NCBI GenBank assembly: GCA_963708165.1
Contig: OY970187.1
Coordinates: 62,001-126,000 of the forward strand
Direction of reading: 5' to 3'
DNA from: Rubricoccus sp963708165
Lineage (GTDB): Bacteria; Bacteroidota; Rhodothermia; Rhodothermales; Rubricoccaceae
DNA: 64,000 nucleotides
Shown: positions 44,560-52,912 of the stretch, piece by piece
How the letters are laid out: every line of letters begins with the position of its first letter
Numbering within the stretch: the first letter of the stretch is position 1
Program-made: the position numbers and the translations under genes
Notes under the pieces: model-generated
Databases searched by the model: none
The model's input: only the letters and a program-made list of their open reading frames with translations
Told to the model about the DNA's origin: nothing

Positions 44560-45180
44560 CTATCCGTCGGCCGCGAGCAGCATCTGGATGCGAGAAAGCA
44601 CCATGTCGATGGCGACACGGTTCTGGCCGCCGCGCGGGATGATCACGTCGGCGTGGCGCTTGGAAGGCTCGACAAACTCCAGGTGCATCGGCCGGACCGT
44701 CCGGCGGTACTGGCCCAGGACCGAGTCGATGGAGCGGCCGCGCTCGTGCAGGTCGCGCTCGATCCGGCGCATCAGGCGCACGTCATCTGGCGCGTCCACG
44801 TACAGCTTGATGTCCATCCGCTGGCGCAGCTCGCGCTCAGCGAGCACCAGAATCCCCTCCACGACGACGACCGGCATCGGGTCGATGTGCTGCGTCTCGG
44901 CTCGGCGGCTGTGGTTGGTAAAGTCGTACGTCGGCTTTTGGACGGCTTCGCCCGCCAGAAGCGAGTCCAGGTGCTGCACCATCAGTTCTGTCTCCAGAGC
45001 GTCCGGATGGTCGAAGTTGAACCGCGCGCGCTCCTCTGGCGCGAGGTGCTCCAGATCGCGGTAGTACGCGTCGTGGTCGAGAAGGGCGATGCGGCGCGGG
45101 CCAAACGCCTCCAACACGCGTTTCTGGACGGTGGTCTTGCCAGAGCCGGAGCCTCCCGCAATGCCGATTACGACGGACAT
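44560..45180 (-). CDS. udk: Uridine kinase
   Basis: Pyrimidine salvage: phosphorylates uridine and cytidine; 206 aa, cytoplasmic. P-loop GGSGSGKTT at residues 9-17; DHDAYYRDLEHL; FDHPDALETELM; YDFTNHSRRAET; VVVEGILVLAERELR; RRIERDLHERGRS. Full family length. The start ATG at 45180 is close to the P-loop, as usual. Confidence 0.96.
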   Translation of the reverse strand: MSVVIGIAGGSGSGKTTVQKRVLEAFGPRRIALLDHDAYYRDLEHLAPEERARFNFDHPDALETELMVQHLDSLLAGEAVQKPTYDFTNHSRRAETQHIDPMPVVVVEGILVLAERELRQRMDIKLYVDAPDDVRLMRRIERDLHERGRSIDSVLGQYRRTVRPMHLEFVEPSKRHADVIIPRGGQNRVAIDMVLSRIQMLLAADG

Positions 45181-45276
45181 GAGATGTAGTCTTCGTGGCG
45201 CCAGAGGCCCGCTCGGAGCCTCTGGCGATTAAAACCGGAGCCGACCGTGCCCGACGCACAGTGCCGTCGCCAGAGG

Positions 45277-46191
45277 CTAGTCGTCGTCGGATTCGCGAGC
45301 CTTCTTGGCGGCTGCCGCCTCGGCCTCGGCTTCGCGGCGCGCCTTGCGGCGAGCGGCGCGGCGGTCTTCCCAGCCGGGGCTGGACACCATGACGATGGTG
45401 CCTCCTCCCGTCTCGTCGTCGATCTCCGAGTTGCCGAAGTCGACCTCATAGCCGTCGGGGGCCTCCCAGGCGTCCACATCCTCGACGGTCTCGGGAAGCT
45501 CGATCACGATGTGATGCACGAGTGCACCGCGCAGCCCCTTGATGCCGTGCGTGACGGCTTTGCGCTCCCCACTCTCGTCCTCGCGGTAGAACTTGAGTTG
45601 GAACATGCGAGCGTACGTCTCCTTGTCGTCCCACGCTGCAGTATGCGCGCCCGGCAAGAGGTTCCACACCACCTGCCCTTCCAACAGCGCGTTGAGCCGG
45701 TCCGAGATGATGGGCTTCCAGTACGACGACACCTTGCCGACCTCCTCGACAGACGCGTCCATCTTCAGGCGGTAGTTCGGAATCAGGTCGTCCGGGCGCA
45801 AGAGGCCGAACAGGCCGGAAAAGATGACGCCGTTTTCCAGCAGGCGGCGCTGGGCGCCTGTCGGCAGTTCGGGAAACTGCATCGCGGCGTACATCACGCC
45901 CGGGTTGTACCGGTCGATGGCTGCGATGAGCGCGCTCCGGTACAGTTCGCCCGTTACATCGACGGCCTGCTGAAGCGTGTCGTCCTTGACGCCGAAGAGT
46001 TTTTCGAGTTCGTCCGCTTCGCCAGCCTTGACCTGCTTTTGCAGCGCGTCGATAAGCGCGCGGCGCTCGGCGTTGAACTCGTTAAAATAATTAAAGGTGT
46101 TCGACGAGCGATAGTCGAACATGTCCGGGGCCAGAGGATTGCCGCCGGTCTGCTTCCCCTCGGAAGCAGGAAGGAGGATAGAAAACCTCAC
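45277..46191 (-). CDS. yaaA: YaaA-family (DUF328/UPF0246) peroxide-stress protein
   Basis: A 304-aa protein with the family start FSILLPASEGK and the conserved GLLRPDDLIPNYRLKM, plus NLLPGAHTAAW. E. coli YaaA lowers free iron under peroxide stress and binds DNA in a helix-hairpin-helix fold. The last 40 residues are a charged, alanine-rich extension (RREAEAEAAAAKKARESDDD). It is encoded 7 bp downstream of the YtxH gene, so probably co-transcribed. It contains no exact decamer. Confidence 0.87.
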   Translation of the reverse strand: MRFSILLPASEGKQTGGNPLAPDMFDYRSSNTFNYFNEFNAERRALIDALQKQVKAGEADELEKLFGVKDDTLQQAVDVTGELYRSALIAAIDRYNPGVMYAAMQFPELPTGAQRRLLENGVIFSGLFGLLRPDDLIPNYRLKMDASVEEVGKVSSYWKPIISDRLNALLEGQVVWNLLPGAHTAAWDDKETYARMFQLKFYREDESGERKAVTHGIKGLRGALVHHIVIELPETVEDVDAWEAPDGYEVDFGNSEIDDETGGGTIVMVSSPGWEDRRAARRKARREAEAEAAAAKKARESDDD

Positions 46192-46198
46192 GTAGAGA

Positions 46199-46555
46199 CT
46201 AGGGTGTAAGTGTATTGGCCCCAGAATCTGCGGGGCGATCTGAGGCGGGTCGGCGCGAGCGCGCGTCGGCGATCAACGCGTCAGCTTCGTCGAGAAGGCG
46301 CGCGGCCTGCTCGCGAGCGTCGGCGACGAGGGCGTCGGCTTTTTCGCGGGCCACGCTGGATTCGCCGTCCGAGGTTTCGAGGCGGTCGAGCAGGCCGGAA
46401 AGGTCTGCCGCCCAGCGGTCGAGGAGGTACGCCACCCGGCGGCGCATCTGTCGGCCCTCGTCGGGCGCGAGCAGTAGTCCTAAGGCGAAGCCGGAGGCTC
46501 CTCCGACGAGGAAACCAAATGTGGTCGAACGGGCGGCTCGTCTGCGGGTGCTCAT
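46199..46555 (-). CDS. YtxH-like membrane/coiled-coil protein
   Basis: A 118-aa protein: one N-terminal helix (TTFGFLVGGASGFALGLLLAPDEGRQMR) with the YtxH hallmark LLLAPDEG, then a long amphipathic coiled coil of Ala/Glu/Arg. YtxH proteins are general-stress-associated in Bacillus, but the biochemical role is unknown. Co-directional with yaaA. Confidence 0.85.
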   Translation of the reverse strand: MSTRRRAARSTTFGFLVGGASGFALGLLLAPDEGRQMRRRVAYLLDRWAADLSGLLDRLETSDGESSVAREKADALVADAREQAARLLDEADALIADARSRRPASDRPADSGANTLTP

Positions 46556-46635
46556 GGCGACTTGCGGGAGAGAGAGGAGTGGGAAGATAGAACTCCGAGC
46601 CGGAACGGACCTTCAGCCATCGTCCCAAACGAGAA

Positions 46636-46675
46636 AGAGGCCGCGCCCTTTCAGACGCGACCTCTTGCAAGGACC
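46636..46675 (-). terminator. Intrinsic terminator after COX24-type gene
   Basis: On the - strand AAGAGGTCGCG pairs with CGCGGCCTCTT around a 10-base loop, followed by TCTCGTTTG. It lies about 15 bp downstream of the small gene at 46690-46785. Confidence 0.65.
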
Positions 46676-46689
46676 TGCTGGGCGTGAGC

Positions 46690-46785
46690 CTAGCGGTTCT
46701 TCTTCTTGTGGCGGTTCTTACGAAGCCGCTTCTTGCGCTTGTGTGTCGCGATCTTGTGGCGCTTGCGCTTTTTTCCGCAGGGCAT
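46690..46785 (-). CDS. AURKAIP1/COX24-type small basic ribosomal protein
   Basis: A 31-aa, extremely basic protein, MPCGKKRKRHKIATHKRKKR and eleven further residues. This is the bacterial AURKAIP1/COX24 domain family, typical of Bacteroidota, known as a small ribosome-associated protein. More than half of the residues are Lys or Arg. It has its own TAGATTTG promoter box upstream (46831-46824) and an intrinsic terminator downstream, so it forms a monocistronic unit. It is below the size cutoff of most gene finders. Confidence 0.9.
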   Translation of the reverse strand: MPCGKKRKRHKIATHKRKKRLRKNRHKKKNR

Positions 46786-47138
46786 AGTGTCGGGGGTTGG
46801 GTGGAGTATCAGACCTAGCAGGGCAAATCTAGGGCCTCTGGCGCCCAGATCCCAATGGAAAGGCGGTTCTACAACCTGCCTTCACGCAGAAACGCGATTG
46901 CGTGCTGTTTGGGGTCTTTCCACCTGGGGGCTGTCCCGACTAGCGTTCACGGAAGAGGACACAGTTGCACACCCGTGCCCACGATACAGGCCACTCCACT
47001 AGGCGTGAGCTTGATTTCGTGCGCCAGAGGCTTTCTGGCACAGCAGTTGCCTGTCAGCAAGACACAGCACAGAGGGGTGAACAACTTCTGATGCTGCTCG
47101 AGCGACACATGCGCGACCAAGGCTTCGGCCTGCGCATC
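46786..47138. other. Intergenic region, possible small-RNA locus
   Basis: No convincing protein. It begins with the promoter of the small ribosomal protein (- strand) and ends at a strong + strand terminator (47139-47185) that has no protein gene in front of it. A transcript in this interval is therefore suspected. Decamer halves occur at about 46835 and 47023. Confidence 0.35.
46824..46831 (-). promoter_or_regulatory. -7 box of the COX24-type gene
   Basis: TAGATTTG on the - strand, an exact match to Bacteroidota TAnnTTTG, 38 bases before the ATG at 46785. Confidence 0.55.
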
Positions 47139-47185
47139 GCCGGGCGGACGCTTTTGGGTGAGAGCGTCCGCCCGGCTCTTTTTTT
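47139..47185 (+). terminator. Strong intrinsic terminator, upstream transcript unknown
   Basis: Stem GCCGGGCGGACGCT / AGCGTCCGCCCGGC (14 bp, perfect) with a 10-base loop, then TC and seven T. The polarity is + strand. The nearest upstream + strand protein gene is far away, so it should end an unannotated RNA starting in about 46850-47100. Confidence 0.85.
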
Positions 47186-47240
47186 GGCCCTGCGCGAGGG
47201 TGGCTCGCGCGCCTAGAATGGGAGACCTGCCCCACGCGCC

Positions 47241-47696
47241 GTGCCTCGCCTCCTTCTCCTGCTCGCCCTTCTCGCTTCCGGGTGCGCCCCGTCGCTTGCG
47301 CCCACCTACCGTGATTACCGCGTACCGCCAGAGGCGGATGCTGTAGCCTCTGGCGAGAGCCTGATGGAGGAGTTGGAAGGCGCGCTCCAGGACGCCGGGT
47401 GGTCACTCGCGCCTTCTGACGCTCCCAACGTCGTCTCGACGGCTGTAAAGAGGATCGACACCGGCGTGTTTTCCGATATCGACGCTACGCTAGACCTCGC
47501 GCCGCTAGACGGACGCTTTGTGCGCGTGTACGTCCATGCCGTGCGCCGCAACGTGCTCGGGGGCCGCTCCAAGCTGCCGTACCTCTCGAAGGGATTGCGG
47601 GACCGTGCACTCGCCGACGTTACCAAGGCGCTCGCCAGCCGCGGCCTCATCGCGCTCGACGCGCCGCGCGACCGGGATGAAGAGGCGACGGACTAG
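47241..47696 (+). CDS. Hypothetical lipoprotein (DUF4136-like size)
   Basis: A 151-aa lipoprotein from a GTG start: MPRLLLLLALLASGC, Cys15. The mature part (LMEELEGALQDAGWSL, PNVVSTAVKRIDTGVFSDIDATLDLAPLDGRFVRVYVHAVRR) is alpha/beta and resembles small periplasmic lipoproteins of the DUF4136 or LptE-like kind, but no assignment is firm. The stop TAG merges into a decamer (TAGCCTCTGGCG), a pattern seen at several gene ends here. Confidence 0.68.
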   Translation: MPRLLLLLALLASGCAPSLAPTYRDYRVPPEADAVASGESLMEELEGALQDAGWSLAPSDAPNVVSTAVKRIDTGVFSDIDATLDLAPLDGRFVRVYVHAVRRNVLGGRSKLPYLSKGLRDRALADVTKALASRGLIALDAPRDRDEEATD

Positions 47697-47792
47697 CCTC
47701 TGGCGGCAACACCCGAGCGCCAGAGGCGTTGTAGGTTGCAGTGACAGGAACGACGAGGCGCCTCTGGCGCACCGTCTGCTCTTTTCCATACT

Positions 47793-48165
47793 GGGGATGA
47801 CATGGTTTCGACGGGTGAGCAGGTCGGCAGGCTGCATGCCGGGGGGTTCCCGATACCCCCGTGACCCTCATCGGGAAACAGAATAGTTGCAAACGACTAC
47901 TCTTACTCGCTCGCGGCATAACCAAACCCGCTAGCTGTCTCCGTCCGGATTTGCCTATCGGCCCGGACAGAGGCACCATATTTAGATAGGCTGCGCGCGG
48001 CGGTTCCGGCTGGACCAAGGCGCAAAGGCCAATCAGCCTGCACTCTCAGAGACGCTCGCCAGCGGCTCCATCTCCGAGAGTAAAGACCTAGAACAACTGG
48101 CTACGCATTGTAGACGCCTGGACTGGCGGCTCGCTCGGACCTGGGTTCGAATCCCAGCATCTCCA
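47793..48165 (+). ncRNA. ssrA: tmRNA (one-piece)
   Basis: Transfer-messenger RNA that rescues stalled ribosomes and tags the nascent peptide. The 5' end GGGGATGACATGGTTTCGAC and 3' end GGTTCGAATCCCAGCATCTCC pair as the acceptor stem and carry the T-arm. The tag reading frame at 47889-47918 starts at resume codon GCA and encodes ANDYSYSLAA, followed by TAA. Genomic sequence after the discriminator A is CTC, so CCA is not encoded and must be added by the CCA enzyme. Total length is about 373 nt. Confidence 0.96.
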
Positions 48166-48170
48166 CTCGT

Positions 48171-48205
48171 TGCGCCCCGTTCTGCCTCTGGCGGAGCGGG
48201 GCGCA
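48171..48205 (+). terminator. Terminator-like hairpin after ssrA
   Basis: TGCGCCCCG / CGGGGCGCA stem around a loop that contains a decamer (GCCTCTGGCG), followed by GTGCGTTT. It lies 6 bp past the mature tmRNA end. Confidence 0.6.
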
Positions 48206-48296
48206 GTGCGTTTGCGCAGTTTCGCCAGAGGTCTTTGGCGAGAGTCTGCGCTGGGACCAGCGCTTCGGTGACTTAGCTGCAGCACGCCCTTCGTTG

Positions 48297-48454
48297 CGTC
48301 ATTCCCGCGGAAGCGGGATCCCATACCATGCCCGGACGTGGCGCCATAAGCCTCGCTGTTGCCAAAGTCGCCTCACGCGCGCGACCCAGCGATACCATCC
48401 GCCTCTGGCGTTCGCTCAAGCCCTCTATGGATTCCCGCCTGCGCGGGAATGACG
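48297..48454. repeat. Inverted-repeat element (CATTCCCGC ends)
   Basis: About 158 bp bounded by CGTCATTCCCGC and GCGGGAATGACG, each end also being a small hairpin (CCCGCGGAAGCGGG; CCCGCCTGCGCGGG). It is non-coding, of the type found dispersed as REP/BIME or Neisseria-like dRS elements in many genomes. It occupies the gap between ssrA and the E1 gene. Confidence 0.65.
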
Positions 48455-48507
48455 GTTGGGTGGGTGTCCGCTGCCGAAGGTGTATCAGTGCCTCTGGTTC
48501 CAGAGGC

Positions 48508-50504
48508 TCAGTAGTTCAGCGTACGGTCAACCGCGGCGCTCAGGCGGGACTCGGCGGTGTAGACCTCGCTCTCGATCTGCTTGGAGAACGCGATGGGCAG
48601 GTCGGCGCCGCCGACGCGGACGGGCGGGGCGTCCAGGTGCCCGAAGGCCGCTTCTGAGATTTCGGCCGCGACCTCGGCGCCGAAGCCGCCGGTGCGCGTG
48701 GCTTCGTGCAAGACCACGAGCCGCCCGGTCTTCTCCACGCTCGCAAGAACCGCCTCGCGGTCCCACGGCACCAACGTGCGCAGGTCGATGATCTCGACGC
48801 TCGCGCCAGAGGCGTGCTTCTGGCGTTCGGCCTCTGCCTCGGCCCAGACCAGGCCCACGCCCCACGTCACGAGCGTCAGGTCGGTCCCCTCGCGTGCGAT
48901 CCGCGCTTTGCCAATGGGCGTGACGACTTCGCCAGAGGCCACCGGGCCGCGGAGCGAGCGGTACAGCTTTTTGTGCTCGAAGACGAGCACCGGGTTGGGG
49001 TCTTCGATGGCCGCGCGCAAGAGGCCCTTGGCATCTTGCGGTGTGCCGGGGATGACGACTTTGAGGCCTGGCACGTGGCAGAACCAGGCCTCTGGCGACT
49101 GGGAGTGGAACGGCCCGGCGCCGATGCCGCCGCCGAAGGGCGCGCGGACGGTCACGTTCAGCGGCGAGCCCCAGCGGTAGTGCGTCGTCGCGAGGTTGTT
49201 GACGATCTGGTTGAAGCCGCACGAGATGAAGTCCGCGTACTGCATCTCCACGACGGGCTTGAAGCCGTCCAGCGCGAGGCCCATCGCGCAGCCCAGCGCG
49301 CCGTTTTCGATGATGGGCGTGTTGCGCACGCGGTCCGGCGCCGAAGCGCTCCAGGAAGCCTTCGGAGACTTTGAACACGCCGCCGTACTCCGCCACGTCC
49401 TGGCCCATCAGGATCACCGTCTCGTCGGCCTCCATCGCGTCGCCCAGGCCGGCGCTGACGGCGTCGATGAACGCGCGTCTCTTCGGTCTCGCCAGAGGCG
49501 ATCTCGCGCCGAGGTGTGCGGCGCGAAGAGCGCGCCGTGCTCCGCCTCTGGCGTGCTCGACGCACTCGGGCTGCGTCAGCGCCCACTCGGCCACGTCCTC
49601 GATCTGCGCGACGAGGTCGGCGTCGATGGCGTCCAGGTCGGCCTCGTGGCGTGCCGGACTCGATCAGCCTCTGGCGGAGGCGGAGGACGGGGTCGCGGTC
49701 GCGCCAGAGGTCGAAGAGTTCGTCGGGCACGTACTTGGTGCCGCTGGCTTCCTCGTGGCCGCGCATGCGGAACGTCTTCATTTCCAACAGCGCCGGGCCT
49801 CCCCCTTCTCGCGCGCGGCGCGCGACGGTCTGCACGATAGAGCGAACGGCAAGCACGTCGTTGCCGTCCACGACGTAGCCGGGCATCCCGTAGCCCGCAG
49901 CGGCCTCCGCCACATCGTCCACGGGGAGCGCGTCGCTCGTGGGCGTGGAGAGGCCGTAGCCATTGTTTTCCACGATGAACAGGACGGGCAGCTTCCACGT
50001 GCCCGCCAAGCTCAGCGCCTCGTGAAACTCGCCCTCGCGGGTCGCGCCCTCGCCCACGAAGGCCGCAGCGACGGCGCCAGAGGCGTTCATCTGCGCCGCC
50101 AGGCCCAGGCCGTCGGCCACGGGCAGCATCGCCGCGAGGTGCGAGATCATGCCCACGATGCGCTTCTCGGGCAGGCCGAAGTGAAACGTGCGGTCGCGGC
50201 CGTTGGTGAAGCCGCCCTCGCGGCCCATGAGTTGGCAGAACAGGCGCGGAAGCTCGACGCCGCGCGTGGTCCACACGCCCAGGTTGCGGTGCATCGGCAG
50301 CAGCCAATCGCGGTCCTCCAGGCCGCTGGCGACGCCGACGGAGATGGCCTCTTGCCCGTAGCCGCTGAACCACTTGGAGATGCGGTTCTGGCGGATGAGC
50401 CGCAGCATCTTCTCCTCGACGGTCCGCGGGAGTTGGAGCGCGCGGTAGAGCGCCAGAGGATCGGCGGGGGCCTCGGCGGGCGTCAGGGCGGGGTCGAGCT
50501 CCAT
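48508..50504 (-). CDS. Fused 2-oxoacid dehydrogenase E1 alpha/beta (frameshifted)
   Basis: Thiamine-diphosphate E1 component of a pyruvate or branched-chain 2-oxoacid dehydrogenase complex, as a single alpha-beta polypeptide of about 665 aa, a form common in Bacteroidota. The alpha part has ISKWFSGYGQEAISVG, the TPP motif GEGATREGEFHEAL..ENNGYGLSTP and GHEEASGTKYVP. The beta part has AFIDAVSAGLGDAMEADE, MGQDVAEYGGVFKV, RNTPIIENGALGCAMGLAL and EQ-type YADFISCGFNQI. Frame changes occur near 49345, 49470-49525 (several) and 49655; all segments remain conserved. For such an essential-looking gene, clustered assembly indels are likelier than decay. E2/E3 genes are not adjacent. Confidence 0.87.
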
Positions 50505-51060
50505 GCGGGGGCGCCAGAGGCGCGAGAGAGGAGCCGCAAGGTCCGGGCGCGGGCCTCTGGCGTCAACCCGGCGCGCGAGGTTCGCGGAATGTGGACGCCA
50601 GAGGCGGGCGCGCGCGCCAGAGGCCTCTGGCGACGTGAGGTCTTACGCGTCCACAGTGGACTTGGCGATGTGGAAGGCCCCCTCGACAGTCACGAAGCGG
50701 TCCTTGGCCGATCTGTTCGCGTTCTCAGTCGCTATACCGCGGAAGCGAAATGCGGCCCCCAAGAGTGCTGTCCGTCACTGAGCGTCTATGATCGCAGATC
50801 CTGACTTAGAGCTGAACCCGGCGACTAGTTGGTTCCCCGTCATGCTCGCAGGCCAGCAGATGAACCAGAAAGTTCTCATCTACGCGTCGTACCGATAATT
50901 TTCAACTTCAAGAGGCAAGAATATCAAAGCTCGAGATTGGCGATAAAAGGTCTGTCATGGCTCACGACGAGCCCACCTTCCCACTTATTCTCGCTGCCTG
51001 CGCCTCTCAGACACGTCGGAATACCGACCGGGCACCGCCCGCTGGCGCACGTGCGCCTCG
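50505..51060. other. Intergenic, AT-richer, decamer-poor region
   Basis: Decamer copies end at about 50640; from there to about 51600 none is seen, and base composition around 50780-50970 is visibly AT-richer. It holds a possible 39-codon frame (50643-50762, - strand) and a possible 36-codon frame (50788-50898, + strand, starting MIADPDLELN). Neither is recognisable. It may be a remnant of imported DNA. Confidence 0.45.
50643..50762 (-). CDS. Small ORF or gene remnant of unknown function
   Basis: Open frame of 39 codons from a TTG at 50762 (LGAAFRFRGIATENANRS, ending FHIAKSTVDA). Amino-acid composition looks protein-like rather than random high-GC translation. It could be the C-terminal remnant of a larger gene. 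No start signal was recognised and no family is known. Confidence 0.25.
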   Translation of the reverse strand: MGAAFRFRGIATENANRSAKDRFVTVEGAFHIAKSTVDA

Positions 51061-51201
51061 CTAGTCGTCGTATATCGTAGTGAATGCGCAGGTGCCAACA
51101 CTCGGTAGGGACACATCTGGGACGCCATTGGCGTCAACGTGGTCTTGCCACCCCCTCCCAGTCAGGTCACAGCCCGCCCACGTCGACAGCGCGCAAAGCA
51201 C
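51061..51201 (-). CDS. Possible very small lipoprotein
   Basis: A 46-codon frame from a GTG at 51201 with a short hydrophobic start and a lipobox-like STWAGC, followed by a polar tail (DVSLPSVGTCAFTTIYDD). It starts 51 bp downstream of the sugar-transferase stop on the same strand. The signal peptide is unusually short; alternative upstream starts lack ATG/GTG. Low confidence. Confidence 0.28.
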   Translation of the reverse strand: MLCALSTWAGCDLTGRGWQDHVDANGVPDVSLPSVGTCAFTTIYDD

Positions 51202-51251
51202 TGCGACGGCTTTGAGCCCACCACAGAGGCTACTACGTGGCTGACCAGAGA

Positions 51252-52751
51252 CTACTGCCCTCGTCCCAAGACCGTCGTCTTGATCGTCTGCAGCAGGATC
51301 TTCGCGTCCATCTGCAGGCTCAGGTTCTCGATGTAGAACAGGTCGTACTTCAGCTTCTGGCGCACGTCGTCGATGTCCGTGTCGTAGCCGTGCTTGACCT
51401 GCGCGAGACCGGTGATGCCGGGTTGGACGCGGTGGCGGCGGGAGTACAGCGGGATCTCGTCCACGAGGCGGTCCACGAAGAACGGCCGCTCGGGGCGCGG
51501 GCCGACGAGGCTCATCTCGCCGCGCAGCACGTCCCAGAACTGCGGCACCTCGTCCAGGCGCGTCTTGCGCATCCAGCGTCCCAGCGGCGTCACGCGGCTG
51601 TCGCCAGAGGCCGCCCAGACCGGCCCGGTCTCGCGCTCGGCGCCGTCGACCATGGTGCGATACTTGTGGATGGTGAACAGGCGCCCGCCCTGACCCACCC
51701 GCCTCTGGCGGTAGATGGCGCCGCCGGGCGAGGTGAGAGCCACGAGCGCCGCCAAGCCCAGCCACAGCGGCGCGCCAAGGAGCAGCACAACCGCGCTCGC
51801 GACGATGTCGAGAATGCGCTTCGTGCCTTTCTCCCACGCCGCGATGGGCTCCGGGAAGACCTCGATAAGCGGCAGACCGTAGATGTGCTCGGTCCGCGCC
51901 ATGCCACCGACGGCGGCGTAGAAATCGGGCACGAGCTTGAGGCTGACCGAGCGGCCGTCGCAGACGCGCAGCACCTGGTCGAGCGTGTCGATGTCGTCGG
52001 AGCCCAGCGCGATCAGCACGTCTTGCACGCCCAGCCGGTCGATGAGGCCCGGCAACTCGGCGATGGCGTGCGACGGCGCGCCAGAGGCCGTCACTTCGAG
52101 CGCGCCTGCGGGCAGCGCGTCGCCCGAGGGCAGCACGCGCACATCCGCTGGGGCCGCCAGAGGCGGGCGCGAGGAGGGCATCTCGGCGTAGGCGAACGTG
52201 CCGACGGGCGTGGCCTCGTGCGTGAGCCGGACCGCGCCGACGAGTTCGATGCCCGCGGCCGGGTAGCGCGCAAGGTCGTGATACAGCGTTTCCACGCGGT
52301 CACTCCAGCCCACCACGACGGCGCGGTGCAGACCGTGCCCGCGCAGGATGAGTGCTTTTTGCACGCCGCGGACGACGAGCCGGCCCAGCCCCACAAACGC
52401 GAGCACCGACGCGCCGTAGAGCGCTACTGCCTGCCGCGCCGAGCCCGGCGAGAGCCGGTCCAGGTAGTAGCCGAAAAAGAGCACCAACGAGCCAAAGGTG
52501 ATCACCTTGAGCAGCGTCACCAGCTCATCGAAGCGGCCTCTGGCGTAGCGGTCGGCGTAGAGACCGGCAAAGGCGAGAAGCGTGATCCAGCCCAGCGCCA
52601 GAAGCGAGCCCTTTGCGATCGCCGAGGCGCCCATCGGCTCGACGGCCATCCATTCCCAGCGCGCGCACGCAGCCCGGAACGCCACCCAGGCGGCACCCAG
52701 CCCGAGGGCATCTACGAGAAGGAGAGCAGAAAGCTCGACGCGGCGAGACAC
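51252..52751 (-). CDS. Polyprenyl-phosphate sugar-1-phosphate transferase (WcaJ/WbaP-like)
   Basis: Initiates exopolysaccharide or O-antigen repeat-unit assembly by moving a hexose-1-phosphate to undecaprenyl phosphate at the inner membrane; 499 aa. N-terminal membrane helices (LSALLLVDALGLGAAWV, GSLLALGWITLLAFAGLY, VLFFGYYLDRL), a central Rossmann-like domain, then the catalytic bacterial sugar-transferase domain: KRILDIVASAVVLLLGAPLW, YRQRRVGQGG, KYRTM, DEVPQFWDVLRGEMSLVGPRPE, QPGITGLAQV. GTG start at 52751. The next gene, divergent, is a Wzi-type capsule protein, which fits a surface-polysaccharide role. Confidence 0.92.
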   Translation of the reverse strand: MSRRVELSALLLVDALGLGAAWVAFRAACARWEWMAVEPMGASAIAKGSLLALGWITLLAFAGLYADRYARGRFDELVTLLKVITFGSLVLFFGYYLDRLSPGSARQAVALYGASVLAFVGLGRLVVRGVQKALILRGHGLHRAVVVGWSDRVETLYHDLARYPAAGIELVGAVRLTHEATPVGTFAYAEMPSSRPPLAAPADVRVLPSGDALPAGALEVTASGAPSHAIAELPGLIDRLGVQDVLIALGSDDIDTLDQVLRVCDGRSVSLKLVPDFYAAVGGMARTEHIYGLPLIEVFPEPIAAWEKGTKRILDIVASAVVLLLGAPLWLGLAALVALTSPGGAIYRQRRVGQGGRLFTIHKYRTMVDGAERETGPVWAASGDSRVTPLGRWMRKTRLDEVPQFWDVLRGEMSLVGPRPERPFFVDRLVDEIPLYSRRHRVQPGITGLAQVKHGYDTDIDDVRQKLKYDLFYIENLSLQMDAKILLQTIKTTVLGRGQ

Positions 52752-52900
52752 GAGATACGCGAGAGAGAGAGGCGTAACGAAGGTGTCGAGCGCTGCGGTG
52801 TGGGTGCGCCTCGAAAGTAGAGAGCGGGCACGCCCACCGCAACCGGTGCACACGGGCGTGCCCTGCCTCTGGCGGTGCGCGGGCGCAGGCCCGGCGGCTC

Positions 52901-52908
52901 TAGCTTGC
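52901..52908 (+). promoter_or_regulatory. -7 box upstream of the Wzi gene
   Basis: TAGCTTGC, 4 bases before the ATG at 52913, as at aroB. If functional with normal spacing it gives a leaderless or almost leaderless mRNA. Confidence 0.42.
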
Positions 52909-52912
52909 GGCC

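Noticed and set aside
47793..48165. tmRNA 3' end as an integration site of a genomic island
   Set aside because: No integrase or duplicated 3' end of ssrA is seen downstream; only a hairpin and a REP-like element follow.
48171..48205. Second tRNA gene after ssrA
   Set aside because: Only a GC-rich hairpin; no cloverleaf or T-loop GTTCGA beyond the one in tmRNA.
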